DNA of 64,000 bases from Rhodocyclaceae bacterium (GCA_006218025.1 VBWA01000019.1:103575-167574); one strand, 5' to 3'; counted from the first letter of the stretch, positions 16,975-24,353 are shown. The notes: generated by a model not told the origin, from the sequence alone. Program-made: numbers and translations.

Positions 16975-17487
16975 ATGAGGACCGGGATAGCCATCCGGAG
17001 TGAGACCGATGCCGATGCCGCTACCATTGCCGACCTCACCATCGCTGCATTCAGCACGCTGCCGATCAGCAATCACACGGAGCAATTCATCATTGCCGCG
17101 CTGCGCGGCGCCAAAGCCCTGACTGTTTCGCTCGTGGCTGAGATGGACGGGCGCGTAGTTGGACATATCGCATTTTCTCCAGTGGCGATGTCCGACGGCT
17201 CTCCGGGTTGGTACGGACTGGGGCCCGTAGCGGTTCTTCCCGAATACCAGCGGCAGGGGATAGGCGGGGCGTTGATACAAGAGGGACTGTCACGGCTGAA
17301 AAAGCTTGGTGCCCGGGGATGCTGCCTGGTGGGGCATCCGGAGTACTACAAGCGTTTCGGATTCCAGAACACCCGGGGACTTGTCCACGAGGGAGTTCCG
17401 CAAGACGTCTTCTTTGTCATGTCATTCGATGGACATATACCCCAGGGAATCGTTGAGTTCCATGAGGGATTCAAAGCGGCTGGCTAG
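16975..17487 (+). CDS. GNAT family N-acetyltransferase (YhbS-like)
   Basis: A 170-residue GNAT domain. The acetyl-CoA-binding motif is GPVAVLPEYQRQGIGGALI (Q/R-x-x-G-x-G/A), preceded by VVGHIAFSP and followed by the LVGHPEYYKRFGF segment typical of YhbS. GNAT enzymes transfer acetyl groups to small molecules or proteins; a substrate cannot be predicted. The start ATG at 16975 is 24 nt after the preceding stop. It sits inside the toxin-antitoxin island but is a common family, so a TA role (as in TacT-type toxins) is not supported: the usual adjacent RHH antitoxin is missing. Confidence 0.8.
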   Translation: MRTGIAIRSETDADAATIADLTIAAFSTLPISNHTEQFIIAALRGAKALTVSLVAEMDGRVVGHIAFSPVAMSDGSPGWYGLGPVAVLPEYQRQGIGGALIQEGLSRLKKLGARGCCLVGHPEYYKRFGFQNTRGLVHEGVPQDVFFVMSFDGHIPQGIVEFHEGFKAAG

Positions 17488-17526
17488 CGGTCTGCTTTGC
17501 AAGGGATATGACCGCTGTAGGACCGA

Positions 17527-17624
17527 CATTGAAATATCTGCCCGCACCTTCATTTCTCGGCCGCAGCCATGTCCGAAATGGCATCAACGCTCCCGCATTC
17601 GCCGTCCCGCCAGCGCCGACTTTC
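17527..17624 (+). repeat. About 100-bp imperfect repeat, copy 1, ending in 28-bp element copy C
   Basis: Starts CATTGAAATATCTGCCCG, identical to 19772-19789. The next 59 nt match copy 2 at about 76% without gaps after a short offset. The last 28 nt (17597-17624) are a minus-orientation copy of the dispersed element (rc GAAAGTCGGCGCTGG). It lies in the 233-nt gap before mqsR. Confidence 0.75.
17597..17624 (-). repeat. Dispersed 28-bp element, copy C (minus orientation)
   Basis: The minus strand reads GAAAGTCGGCGCTGG then CGGGACGGCGAAT, essentially the consensus. It forms the downstream end of the longer repeat at 17527. Confidence 0.85.
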
Positions 17625-17694
17625 AACACAAGCCGCCCGCCATCGAGACCGCGCCGCCTTCGCAAGAATTTGCCGCCTGTGTCGCTTGCCATAT

Positions 17695-17711
17695 TTAACC
17701 GACTAGGTTAA
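17695..17711. promoter_or_regulatory. Probable MqsA operator upstream of mqsRA
   Basis: TTAACCGACTAGGTTAA contains TAACC-N5-GGTTA. In Escherichia coli MqsA binds palindromes of the form TAACC-N5-GGTTA upstream of mqsRA, so arms and spacing match. The site begins 26 nt before the mqsR start, a good place for autorepression. Confidence 0.75.
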
Positions 17712-17720
17712 TGTCGCGCC

Positions 17721-18017
17721 ATGGAGAAAGGAGTCCCGCACTGCAAGCTGCCGGGAATCAAAGCCTTGATCGCGGCAGGAAAGGTGCGAACCACGCATGC
17801 CGCACGCACTGGCGCGAATGCCTTGGGATTCGACTACGCCGAAATGTTGGCGGTGGTAACGGGGCTTAAGTCGACCGATTTTTACAAGAGCATGACCACG
17901 CACGCGGATCACACCATTTGGCAAGATGTGTATCGCCCCAATACCGAGGTGGGCGACGTGTATCTGAAGCTGACCGTTATCGATGACGTGCTGGTCGTGT
18001 CTTTCAAGGAGCTATGA
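17721..18017 (+). CDS. mqsR: MqsR toxin, GCU-directed mRNA interferase
   Basis: A 98-residue protein closely resembling Escherichia coli MqsR over its whole length (MEKGVPHCKL, then RTTHAA, and DFYKSMTTHADHTIWQDVYRP). MqsR is a RelE-fold ribonuclease that cleaves mRNA at GCU and can trigger growth arrest. The Lys and Tyr of FYKSMTT are in the active site. The toxin gene precedes its antitoxin, which is unusual among TA loci but typical of mqsRA. The antitoxin frame overlaps its stop. Confidence 0.95.
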   Translation: MEKGVPHCKLPGIKALIAAGKVRTTHAARTGANALGFDYAEMLAVVTGLKSTDFYKSMTTHADHTIWQDVYRPNTEVGDVYLKLTVIDDVLVVSFKEL

Positions 18018-18019
18018 CC

Positions 18020-18421
18020 ATGAAGTGTCCAGTTTGCGGAGCGGCAAAGCTGGTGCGTGACACCCGCGACCTGCCCTACACCTACAAGGGTGAAACCACC
18101 GTGATTCAGTCGGTGACAGGCGACTTCTGCCCGGCCTGCGCCGAATCCATCCTCGACGCGGCGGAATCGGAACGCGTCATGCGCGAGATGCGCGACTTTT
18201 CCCGGCAGGTGAATGCCACCATCGTCGATCCGCAATTCATCGTCGCCGTGCGGAAGAAGCTGAAACTCGACCAGCGCGAAGCCGCCGAACTTTTCGGCGG
18301 CGGGGTCAATGCCTTCTCGCGCTATGAGAACGGCAAGACCCGCCCGCCCCTGGCGCTGGTAAAGCTGCTCAAAGTGCTGGATCGCCACCCGGACCTGCTG
18401 GCGGAAGTCAGGGCCGCCTAG
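18020..18421 (+). CDS. mqsA: MqsA antitoxin / transcriptional repressor
   Basis: A 133-residue antitoxin. The N-terminal zinc module has CPVC and CPAC pairs; the C-terminal HTH-XRE domain contains VRKKLKLDQREAAELFGGG and FSRYENGKTRPP, close to E. coli MqsA. The N-domain binds MqsR and the C-domain binds the palindrome at 17695. The start at 18020 is preferred: AAGGAG (18006-18011) is 8 nt before it and it gives the family start MKCPVC; ATG at 18014 would be too close. Confidence 0.94.
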   Translation: MKCPVCGAAKLVRDTRDLPYTYKGETTVIQSVTGDFCPACAESILDAAESERVMREMRDFSRQVNATIVDPQFIVAVRKKLKLDQREAAELFGGGVNAFSRYENGKTRPPLALVKLLKVLDRHPDLLAEVRAA

Positions 18422-18474
18422 TCGCCGCCGACGCGGCCTTTCGACTCATCGGGATCGCCAGCGCGAAATCTGCC

Positions 18475-18570
18475 ATGCCCTCGCGCCGCAACTTTCTCCA
18501 TCGCATCCTCGGCCTTTCCGGCCTCACCATGCTGCAGCTATATGGCTCAGCTTCGGGCAAAGGCACGTAG
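18475..18570 (+). pseudogene. Truncated duplicate of the aldo/keto reductase 5' end
   Basis: Encodes MPSRRNFLHRILGLSGLTM and then diverges, ending at TAG (18568-18570). The intact gene at 20596 begins MPSRRRFLHRTLALSGLAM with the same upstream GCCATGCCCTCGCGCCGC. It preserves the twin-arginine start but nothing else. The 3' end is overlapped by the Fic-protein gene on the opposite strand. Confidence 0.75.
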
Positions 18571-19137
18571 GGGCGCGTAGTCGCGGGCATCGGCGGCTTG
18601 CAGGGCAGCGATATACGCCTGTCGTGTTGCGCCGGCATCAACCAGACCGCGGCTGCCCCAGGTGAAGCGGGGTTGGCCTAGCCGTTCGGCGAGGAGGTCG
18701 GCCATCAGACGAGCATGGCGACCATTGCCGTTGGGGAAGGGATGAATGGCGACCAGGCGGTGATGGAAGCGGACGGCGATTTCGTCGGGCGGATAGCTGG
18801 CGTGGTCGATCTGGTAATGAACGTCGTCCAGCAGTTTGCGCAACTCGACAGAAATCTTCGGCCAGTCGATGCCGATGTTCTTGTCGGACGTGCGGAACGA
18901 TCCTGCCCAGCGCCAGGTCTCGCCGAACATCTGCTTGTGCAACTGGCGGACGAAGGCTTCGTTGAGGATTTCCTTGCGCTGTTTGCGTGCCCATTCGTCA
19001 CCCTGCTGGATGTTGAGTTGCTCCCACTCGTTCAGCTCCGCCTGCGTGGTGAGGTGGCCGGGGATCAGGCTGGCGAGTTCGTCGGCATCGAGCGGGGTGG
19101 CGCCGGGCGGGTAGTCGAGATCAACGGCCATGCTCAT
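18547..19137 (-). CDS. Fic-domain protein ('mobile mystery protein B')
   Basis: A 196-residue Fic protein. The catalytic loop is HPFPNGNGRHARLMADLL; the His and GNGR are intact, but Asn stands where Fic enzymes usually carry Asp/Glu, as in the mobile mystery B family. Fic enzymes typically AMPylate or otherwise modify target proteins. The gene overlaps the preceding HTH gene by 4 nt (ATGA), so the two are cotranscribed on the minus strand. The pair is known from mobile elements and acts like a toxin/antitoxin or regulatory module; the target is unknown. Confidence 0.9.
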   Translation of the reverse strand: MSMAVDLDYPPGATPLDADELASLIPGHLTTQAELNEWEQLNIQQGDEWARKQRKEILNEAFVRQLHKQMFGETWRWAGSFRTSDKNIGIDWPKISVELRKLLDDVHYQIDHASYPPDEIAVRFHHRLVAIHPFPNGNGRHARLMADLLAERLGQPRFTWGSRGLVDAGATRQAYIAALQAADARDYAPLRAFARS

Positions 19138-19604
19138 TTACCCTCGCGCCACAGCTCGCGCCGGGAGCCTTTGAGCAGGCTCTCGGCGAGGCTGCGCGTC
19201 TGGTTGGCGACGATATTCTTCGACGTAGCCTGCGCTTCGAGCGCCATGGTGTGGCTGACGGCGGCCATGCGTTGACGGGCCAGGGCGGTGGCGCGTGATT
19301 CCAGCGTGCCAGCCAGCGACTGCTTGGGCACCAGGGCATAGTGCAGCTCGCAGCCCAGCGCCTCGGAGGCACGGCGCAAGGTGGCGAGGCTGATGGTGTC
19401 GTCGGCCTCGGAGGCTTCGAGCCGGGTAACGGTGGACGTGACCACGCCCAGTCGCTTGGCTAGTTGCGTGGCAGGCATGCCCAACGCCTCGCGGATGGCC
19501 TTGAGCCAACCGGAAGGTGGGCGCGAGGGTAAATCAGCCGAGCGCCAACGCGCCAGGGTGGCGTCGAGCTGTTGAAGCTTGAGATCAGAGAAGTTCGGTT
19601 TCAT
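19134..19604 (-). CDS. XRE-type regulator ('mobile mystery protein A')
   Basis: A 156-residue protein. After a 30-residue N-terminus (KLQQLDATLARWR) comes an XRE helix-turn-helix (GWLKAIREALGMPATQLAKRLGVV, with TVTRLEASEADDTISLATLRRASEALG). The C-terminus is helical and rich in Ala/Gln. It is the usual partner of the Fic protein and probably represses the operon. Three TTGC-N8-GCAA sites lie directly upstream, the first only 5 nt from its start codon. Confidence 0.9.
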   Translation of the reverse strand: MKPNFSDLKLQQLDATLARWRSADLPSRPPSGWLKAIREALGMPATQLAKRLGVVTSTVTRLEASEADDTISLATLRRASEALGCELHYALVPKQSLAGTLESRATALARQRMAAVSHTMALEAQATSKNIVANQTRSLAESLLKGSRRELWREGK

Positions 19605-19608
19605 GGTT

Positions 19609-19690
19609 TTGCGCTCTAATGCAAGAGTATTAGTTTATATATTGCATTATAGAGCAATAATAATCAATACTATTTTGCACTGTGGTGCAA
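19609..19690 (-). promoter_or_regulatory. Three evenly spaced operators for the HTH/Fic module
   Basis: Three sites with the pattern TTGC-N8-GCAA lie at 19609-19624, 19642-19657 and 19675-19690, each exactly 33 bp from the next. The middle one contains TATAAT on the minus strand (19646-19651), a perfect -10 hexamer pointing to the HTH gene. No good -35 was seen. A dimeric repressor bound to all three would face one side of the DNA roughly and block the promoter. Confidence 0.75.
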
Positions 19691-19771
19691 TATCTAAAGC
19701 TGAACCGGCCCATCGGGCAGCTTTGCCAGCACGGCCTTGCGTACCTCGGCGATCCAGGCATCGAGGTCTAC

Positions 19772-19876
19772 CATTGAAATATCTGCCCGGCCCTCTTCCC
19801 TTCTTTTCTCCGCCACAGCCAAATTTGAAGTGGACTGAACGCACGCGGATTCGCCGCCCCACAACCGCCGGCGCTA
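19772..19876 (+). repeat. About 100-bp imperfect repeat, copy 2, with a decayed 28-bp element
   Basis: Begins CATTGAAATATCTGCCCG like copy 1 at 17527. The middle matches at about 76% (for example GCCACAGCCA against GCCGCAGCCA). The end, ATTCGCCGCCCCACAACCGC, is a degenerate relative of the dispersed element. It lies in the 379-nt gap between the HTH gene and the next pair; the rest of that gap holds the operators and an AT-rich promoter region. Confidence 0.65.
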
Positions 19877-19983
19877 TGCGTCCCTGCGGGAACTTTCGTG
19901 ACGTTCCGGCAGCGCCGCCGTCATCCGGCTTTCCTATATTAGTGCTATAGTGCCGTCGTGCAGCTAGCAAAGGAGGTGCAATC

Positions 19984-20262
19984 ATGGCAGCAACAGCTAT
20001 TCAACCCAGCGTAAAGATCATCGGCGCCAACGGGCAGATTTCGCTCGGCAAGCAGTTCGCCGGACGGCAGGTGCTCGTCGAGGAGCGGGAACCGGGCGTC
20101 TGGCTGGTGAGAACCGCGACGGTGGTTCCCGACAACGAACGCTGGCTGCACGAACCTCAGGCGGCAGCCCAACTCCAGGAGGCGCTGAACTGGGCGCAAG
20201 GCAATCCGCCGACCGACCGCAAGGCCGCTGCCGTGCTGGAGAAGCTTCGTGGCAAAGGCTGA
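19984..20262 (+). CDS. Small protein, probable antitoxin of a two-gene module (AbrB-like fold suspected)
   Basis: A 92-residue protein. The first half (KIIGANGQISLGKQFAGRQV, LVEEREPGVWLVR) resembles a swapped-hairpin AbrB/MazE-like strand pattern, followed by the acidic, helical stretch ERWLHEPQAAAQLQEAL typical of an antitoxin tail. AAAGGAGG precedes the ATG. The next gene overlaps its 3' end by 14 nt. I do not recognise a named family with certainty; the antitoxin call is by size, order and overlap. Confidence 0.55.
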   Translation: MAATAIQPSVKIIGANGQISLGKQFAGRQVLVEEREPGVWLVRTATVVPDNERWLHEPQAAAQLQEALNWAQGNPPTDRKAAAVLEKLRGKG

Positions 20263-20575
20263 GACCGAGGCCGCGGTCAGGCTCGATCTCAATAACCCGG
20301 TCTTTCAGGAAAACCTGCTCACGCTGCAAAAGCCGGAACGTCTCGCCGCGCTCGATACCCTTGGTCGCTTGCGACAAATGACCTGGAGTCAGGTGTATCG
20401 GGACAAGGGGCTCAACTGGGAGAAGATACTCAGCGTCAAGCCGCCCGCCGGCGTCGACGCCATCTACTCGATCCGCATCACGCAATCGCGCCGCGCCACC
20501 GCCTGCCGCGACGGCGACTTCATCCGCCTGCTGACTGTCGCACCCGATCACGACAGCACTTACGGCAGGAAGTAA
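20249..20575 (+). CDS. Small basic protein, probable RelE-like toxin partner
   Basis: A 108-residue protein starting at GTG (20249), overlapping the upstream small gene. The C-terminal half (YSIRITQSRRATACRDGDFIRLLTVAPDHDSTYGRK) has the beta-rich, Arg/His-ended pattern of RelE/ParE-type toxins, and the N-terminal part is helical with WSQVYRDKGLNWEKI. No defined catalytic motif is recognised. With the gene before it, this forms the fourth TA-like unit of the island. Confidence 0.5.
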   Translation: MAKAETEAAVRLDLNNPVFQENLLTLQKPERLAALDTLGRLRQMTWSQVYRDKGLNWEKILSVKPPAGVDAIYSIRITQSRRATACRDGDFIRLLTVAPDHDSTYGRK

Positions 20576-20595
20576 GCTTTCCTCGTTTGGCCGCC

Positions 20596-21501
20596 ATGCC
20601 CTCGCGCCGCCGCTTTCTCCATCGCACCCTCGCCCTTTCCGGACTGGCGATGATGCCGCCGCTGGCCTGCGCCGCCACTCCGGCTTTCCGCGTGATCCCC
20701 GCCGACGGACGGCGCCTCGCGGTGGTCGGGCTGGGCACCTGGCAGACCTTCGACGTCGGTACTGACGCGGCGGCCCGCGACAATCTGGGCCGGCTGCTGT
20801 CGCGCTTCGTGGAACTGGGCGGCGAGCTGATCGACAGCAGTCCGATGTATGGCAGCGCCGAGTCGGTGGTCGGCGATCTCGCCGGGGCGCGCAAGCTGCG
20901 TGAACGGCTGTTCCTCGCCACCAAGGTATGGACGAGCGGCAAAGCTGCCGGCATCGCGCAGATGGAGGAATCCTTGCGGCGCCTCAAAAGTCCCCGCATC
21001 GAGCTCATGCAGATTCACAACTTGAAGGACTGGAAGCTGCACCTGCCGGTGCTGCGCGCATGGAAGGCCGCGGGACGCATCCGCTACATCGGCATCACGC
21101 ACTACAGTCCGGGCGCCTATCCCGAAATCGAGGACATCCTGCGCACGGAGCCGCTCGACTTTCTGCAGATCAACTATTCGCTGGCCGAGCAGGAATCGGC
21201 ACGGCGCCTGCTGCCACTGGCGGCGGCGCGCGGCGTTGCGGTGATCGCCAATCGTCCGTTTGCCGAGGGCGCGCTGTTCGGCAGGGTCAAGGACCGGACG
21301 CTGCCTGCGGCGGCGGCAGATCATGGCTGCCGCTCGTGGGCGCAGCTGTTCCTGCGCTGGATACTGGCGCATCCGGCGGTGACTTGCGCGATCCCGGCGA
21401 GCAATCGCATCGAGCACCTGGAGGACAACATGGCGGCCGGCATGGGCGCCCTGCCCGGCTTCGATGAGCAGAAGGCGCTGGCGCGCATGGCCGGGTTCTG
21501 A
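20596..21501 (+). CDS. Tat-exported aldo/keto reductase
   Basis: A 301-residue aldo/keto reductase. The N-terminus has the twin-arginine motif SRRRFL followed by a hydrophobic stretch ending in ACA, so the enzyme is probably exported folded. The barrel carries the catalytic Asp/Tyr (LIDSSPMYGSAE), Lys (ATKVWT) and His (IHNL) region, and ends with the NADP-binding segment VTCAIPASNRIEHLEDN. ATG at 20596 is chosen over the in-frame TTG at 20587. Its stop codon TGA overlaps a dispersed repeat copy. A truncated duplicate of its 5' end lies at 18475. Confidence 0.85.
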   Translation: MPSRRRFLHRTLALSGLAMMPPLACAATPAFRVIPADGRRLAVVGLGTWQTFDVGTDAAARDNLGRLLSRFVELGGELIDSSPMYGSAESVVGDLAGARKLRERLFLATKVWTSGKAAGIAQMEESLRRLKSPRIELMQIHNLKDWKLHLPVLRAWKAAGRIRYIGITHYSPGAYPEIEDILRTEPLDFLQINYSLAEQESARRLLPLAAARGVAVIANRPFAEGALFGRVKDRTLPAAAADHGCRSWAQLFLRWILAHPAVTCAIPASNRIEHLEDNMAAGMGALPGFDEQKALARMAGF

Positions 21502-21527
21502 GAGTCGGCGCTGGTGACACGGCGATC
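21500..21527 (+). repeat. Dispersed 28-bp element, copy E (plus orientation)
   Basis: Reads GAGAGTCGGCGCTGG then TGACACGGCGATC. The GA at its start is the last two bases of the aldo/keto reductase stop TGA. Confidence 0.85.
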
Positions 21528-21584
21528 CGCTGGATACCAAATGATCCCACCAGGGGATACCGTCCGCGCCTTCGGCGCTGACAT

Positions 21585-21612
21585 AAAAAAGCCCGGCAGT
21601 GCCGGGCTTTTT
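21585..21612. terminator. Bidirectional rho-independent terminator
   Basis: The stem GCCCGGC, loop AGT-like, GCCGGGC has six A before it and five T after it. It can end the plus-strand aldo/keto reductase transcript and the minus-strand thiolase transcript, which converge here. Confidence 0.9.
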
Positions 21613-21633
21613 CTTGCAGCGGGCAAACCGCGA

Positions 21634-22821
21634 TCAGATCATTTCCCAGATCGTGGTGATGCCCTGGCCGCCGCCGATGCACATGGTGGCGAGGCAGTAC
21701 TTGCTGCCGACACGCTTCGCTTCGTAGAGGGCCTTGGTGATGATCACCGCGCCGGACGCGCCGATCGGGTGACCGATGGCGATCGCGCCGCCGTTCGGGT
21801 TGGTCTTCGCCGGGTCGAGGCCGAGCACCTTGGCCACGCTCAGCGACTGGGCGGCGAAGGCTTCGTTGGACTCGACGACGCCGATGTCGGCGATCTTGAG
21901 GCCGGCCTTGGCCAGTGCGATGAGGGTCGACGGGATCGGGCCTTCGCCCATGACTTCGTGCGATACGCCGCCGATGCCGTAGGACACCAGGCGGGCCATC
22001 GCCTTGTGGCCGCCGGCAGCAGCCTTGGCCGCATCGGCCAGCACCAGGAAGCCGGCGCCGTCGTTGATGCCGGAGGCATTGCCGGCGGTGACGGTGCCGT
22101 TCTTGTCGAAGGCGGGCTTCATCTTGGCCAGCGACTCCATGGTCGTGCCGGCCTTGATGTGCTCGTCGGTGTCGAACACCACGTCGCCCTTGCGGGTCTT
22201 GAGGGTGATCGGCACGATCTGTTCCTTGAAGTAGCCGGCAGCGACGGCGGCGGCGGCGCGGCGCTGCGATTCGCAGGCGAACTCATCCTGCATCTCGCGC
22301 GTGAAGCCGTGCTTCTTGGCCAGGTTCTCGGCGGTCATGCCCATGTGGCCGGCGCCGAACGGATCGGTCAGCGCGGCGACCATGGCATCGATCATCTTGG
22401 TGTCGCCCATGCGTGCGCCGGAACGCATCGCGGGGGACAGGTAGGCGCCGCGCGACATGACTTCGACGCCGCCGCCGATGGCGAAGTCGGCATCGCCGAG
22501 CAGGATGGCCTGCGCCGAGCTGACGACCGCCTGCTGCGAGGAACCGCACAGCCGATTGACGGCGAAGGTGACCGATTCCATGCTCATGCCGCCCTGGATC
22601 GTGGCATTGCGCGCGACATAGGGGTAGCGGGCTTCGGTGGGGATCACGTTGCCGACGGTGGCAAAGGTGATGGCCTTGGGATCGACGCCGGAACGGGCGA
22701 TGGCCTCCTTGACGACCAGACCGCCCAGGTCGGCGGGCTCCATGCCGGCCAACGAACCCATGAAGGTGCCGACCGCGGCACGCACTGCACTCAGTACAAC
22801 GACTTCTCTCTTGTCAGCCAT
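21634..22821 (-). CDS. Acetyl-CoA acetyltransferase (PhaA/BktB-type thiolase)
   Basis: A 395-residue thiolase. The nucleophilic Cys is in NRLCGSSQQA (about residue 92), the His in GHPIGASGA, and the second Cys in CIGGGQG. The VNRLCGSGxQA-like context and overall length fit biosynthetic acetoacetyl-CoA/3-ketothiolases (PhaA, BktB). It probably condenses two acetyl-CoA units (polyhydroxybutyrate or ketone-body routes) or degrades 3-oxoacyl-CoA. It stands alone: the downstream terminator is close and the upstream gene is a membrane protein 22 nt away, so it may be cotranscribed with it. Confidence 0.92.
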   Translation of the reverse strand: MADKREVVVLSAVRAAVGTFMGSLAGMEPADLGGLVVKEAIARSGVDPKAITFATVGNVIPTEARYPYVARNATIQGGMSMESVTFAVNRLCGSSQQAVVSSAQAILLGDADFAIGGGVEVMSRGAYLSPAMRSGARMGDTKMIDAMVAALTDPFGAGHMGMTAENLAKKHGFTREMQDEFACESQRRAAAAVAAGYFKEQIVPITLKTRKGDVVFDTDEHIKAGTTMESLAKMKPAFDKNGTVTAGNASGINDGAGFLVLADAAKAAAGGHKAMARLVSYGIGGVSHEVMGEGPIPSTLIALAKAGLKIADIGVVESNEAFAAQSLSVAKVLGLDPAKTNPNGGAIAIGHPIGASGAVIITKALYEAKRVGSKYCLATMCIGGGQGITTIWEMI

Positions 22822-22843
22822 TACGAAACTCCTTAATTAGATA

Positions 22844-23779
22844 TCAACTGCCAACCCAGCTGGAAATCCAGACCAGGGCCAGCACTGCCAAGCCGAGCAC
22901 GAGACTGCGCCAAACCAGGCCTATGGTGCTCTGCATGAAGTCGGGATCGGCGTCCTCCCCCAATCCCAGTTCCGGACGATCGCTAGCGTCGCCCGTGTCT
23001 TGAATTACGTCATGTACCGGCATTCCCAGGCGCACACCGAGCGCGCCGGCACCACTGGCCAAAAGTATACCGGAGCCGGCTTCCGGCCACCTTACAGCCT
23101 GGGTGCGCCAGCAATGCACGGCATCCTCGAAATCGCCGACCACGGCAAACGCCGCCGCCGTCACCCGCAAGGGCACCCAGTCGATCATCGCAAATGCCTG
23201 GTGCGCGAACTCGCCGAACTGGCCGAACTCCATCTCGCTGCGCTCACCCCAGAACTCGTCGAAGGAATGCGCCAGGCGGTAGAACAAGGCTCCCGCCGGC
23301 CCCAGCACGGCAAACCAGAGCAGCGGCGCGAATACATGCCGATGCGACGAGAGCAGGGCCTGCTCGATGGCGAGACGCGCTATCTCGCCGGCGGTCAGGC
23401 GGTCGCCGCTGCGCCTGCGCCATTGTGCAAGCAGCTCGCGCGCCTGATCGACTTCGCCGAGCCGCAAAGCGACCTGAATGCCCGTGAAAAAATGGCTGAA
23501 CTGGCGAAATCCCATGGTCAGGTACAGCACGCCGATGCCGAGCAGGAAACCCAACAGCGGCTGAAAAATCATCAGCAGCGCGTAGATGATCGACAGCAGG
23601 GCCGCCGGCAGCGCCACGCCCAGCCCCCAGGCGATGGCGCCATGACTGCGGCCGCCGTCGTTGAACTTGTCCTCGAGGAAGGCCGCCATCCGCGCCAGCG
23701 GCTCGCGCACCACGTGCTGCACCGAGAGCGCATGGACCTGCTCGAGGATCAGGGCGATGACGATGGAAATCAGGGTCAT
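22844..23779 (-). CDS. CobD/CbiB-family (AmpE-like) integral membrane protein
   Basis: A 311-residue membrane protein. Segments at the N-terminus (TLISIVIALILEQ), at residues 50-100 (LGVALPAALLSIIYALLM and LLGFLLGIGVLYLTMGF) and at the end (LVLGLAVLALVWISSWVG) look membrane-spanning. The family groups cobalamin biosynthesis CbiB with the AmpE sensor of beta-lactam induction. Betaproteobacterial members usually lack a cobalamin neighbourhood, as here, so a role in B12 synthesis is not supported. The family segment ERSEMEFGQFGEFAHQ is present. Confidence 0.75.
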   Translation of the reverse strand: MTLISIVIALILEQVHALSVQHVVREPLARMAAFLEDKFNDGGRSHGAIAWGLGVALPAALLSIIYALLMIFQPLLGFLLGIGVLYLTMGFRQFSHFFTGIQVALRLGEVDQARELLAQWRRRSGDRLTAGEIARLAIEQALLSSHRHVFAPLLWFAVLGPAGALFYRLAHSFDEFWGERSEMEFGQFGEFAHQAFAMIDWVPLRVTAAAFAVVGDFEDAVHCWRTQAVRWPEAGSGILLASGAGALGVRLGMPVHDVIQDTGDASDRPELGLGEDADPDFMQSTIGLVWRSLVLGLAVLALVWISSWVGS

Positions 23780-23783
23780 GCCC

Positions 23784-24353
23784 TCATGCCTCCTGGTAAA
23801 GAAAACGGTGCAGGGTCACCAGCATGCCGGCGGTCGCACCCCAGATGTAATAGCCCTGCCAGGGCATCGCCCAGTACTCGTGCATGGCGCCGCGCACCTC
23901 GATGGTGTGTCTCATGTGGTTGGCACTGTCGAGGAGGAACTCGAGCGGCGGCTCGAACACTTCGGCCACCTCGAAATCGTCCAGCTTCAGGTTCAGCGGC
24001 GGCGTCACCAAACCGACGATCGGCGTGATGACGAAGCCGGTGCCGGTGCGGTACTCGGGCAGGCGGCCGATGATCTCGATCTGCGACGCCGGGATGCCGA
24101 CTTCTTCCTCGGCCTCACGCAAGGCGGTGGCCTCGGCCGATGCATCGCTCTCCTCGCAGCGGCCGCCGGGAAAGCTCACCTGCCCGGCATGGTCGCGCAG
24201 ATGCGCGGTGCGCTGGGTCAGCAACATGGTCGCCCCGCTCTCGCGCATGATGACCGGCACCAGCACGGCGGCCGGCGTCAGATCCTTGCCCTCGGTGAAC
24301 GACGACTCGATCACCGGAGGCGCAACAAAGCCTTCGCTGAATCGACGACGCAT
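23784..24353 (-). CDS. nudL: NUDIX hydrolase, CoA pyrophosphatase NudL-like
   Basis: The Nudix box GGRCEESDASAEATALREAEEEVGI is intact in the pattern GX5EX7REUXEEXGU, and the preceding HLRDHAGQVSFPGG matches NudL. It hydrolyses CoA and CoA derivatives to 3',5'-ADP and phosphopantetheine. A longer frame begins at 24410, but its ATG would overlap the divergent start codon at 24409 (shared CATG) and has no Shine-Dalgarno. The start at 24353 gives MRRRFSEGF and a length of 189, near the usual size. The gene ends just before the CbiB-like gene. Confidence 0.88.
   Translation of the reverse strand: MRRRFSEGFVAPPVIESSFTEGKDLTPAAVLVPVIMRESGATMLLTQRTAHLRDHAGQVSFPGGRCEESDASAEATALREAEEEVGIPASQIEIIGRLPEYRTGTGFVITPIVGLVTPPLNLKLDDFEVAEVFEPPLEFLLDSANHMRHTIEVRGAMHEYWAMPWQGYYIWGATAGMLVTLHRFLYQEA

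Noticed and set aside
16975..17487. GNAT gene as a TacT-type toxin
   Set aside because: The usual ribbon-helix-helix antitoxin partner is absent and the sequence resembles YhbS-type acetyltransferases.
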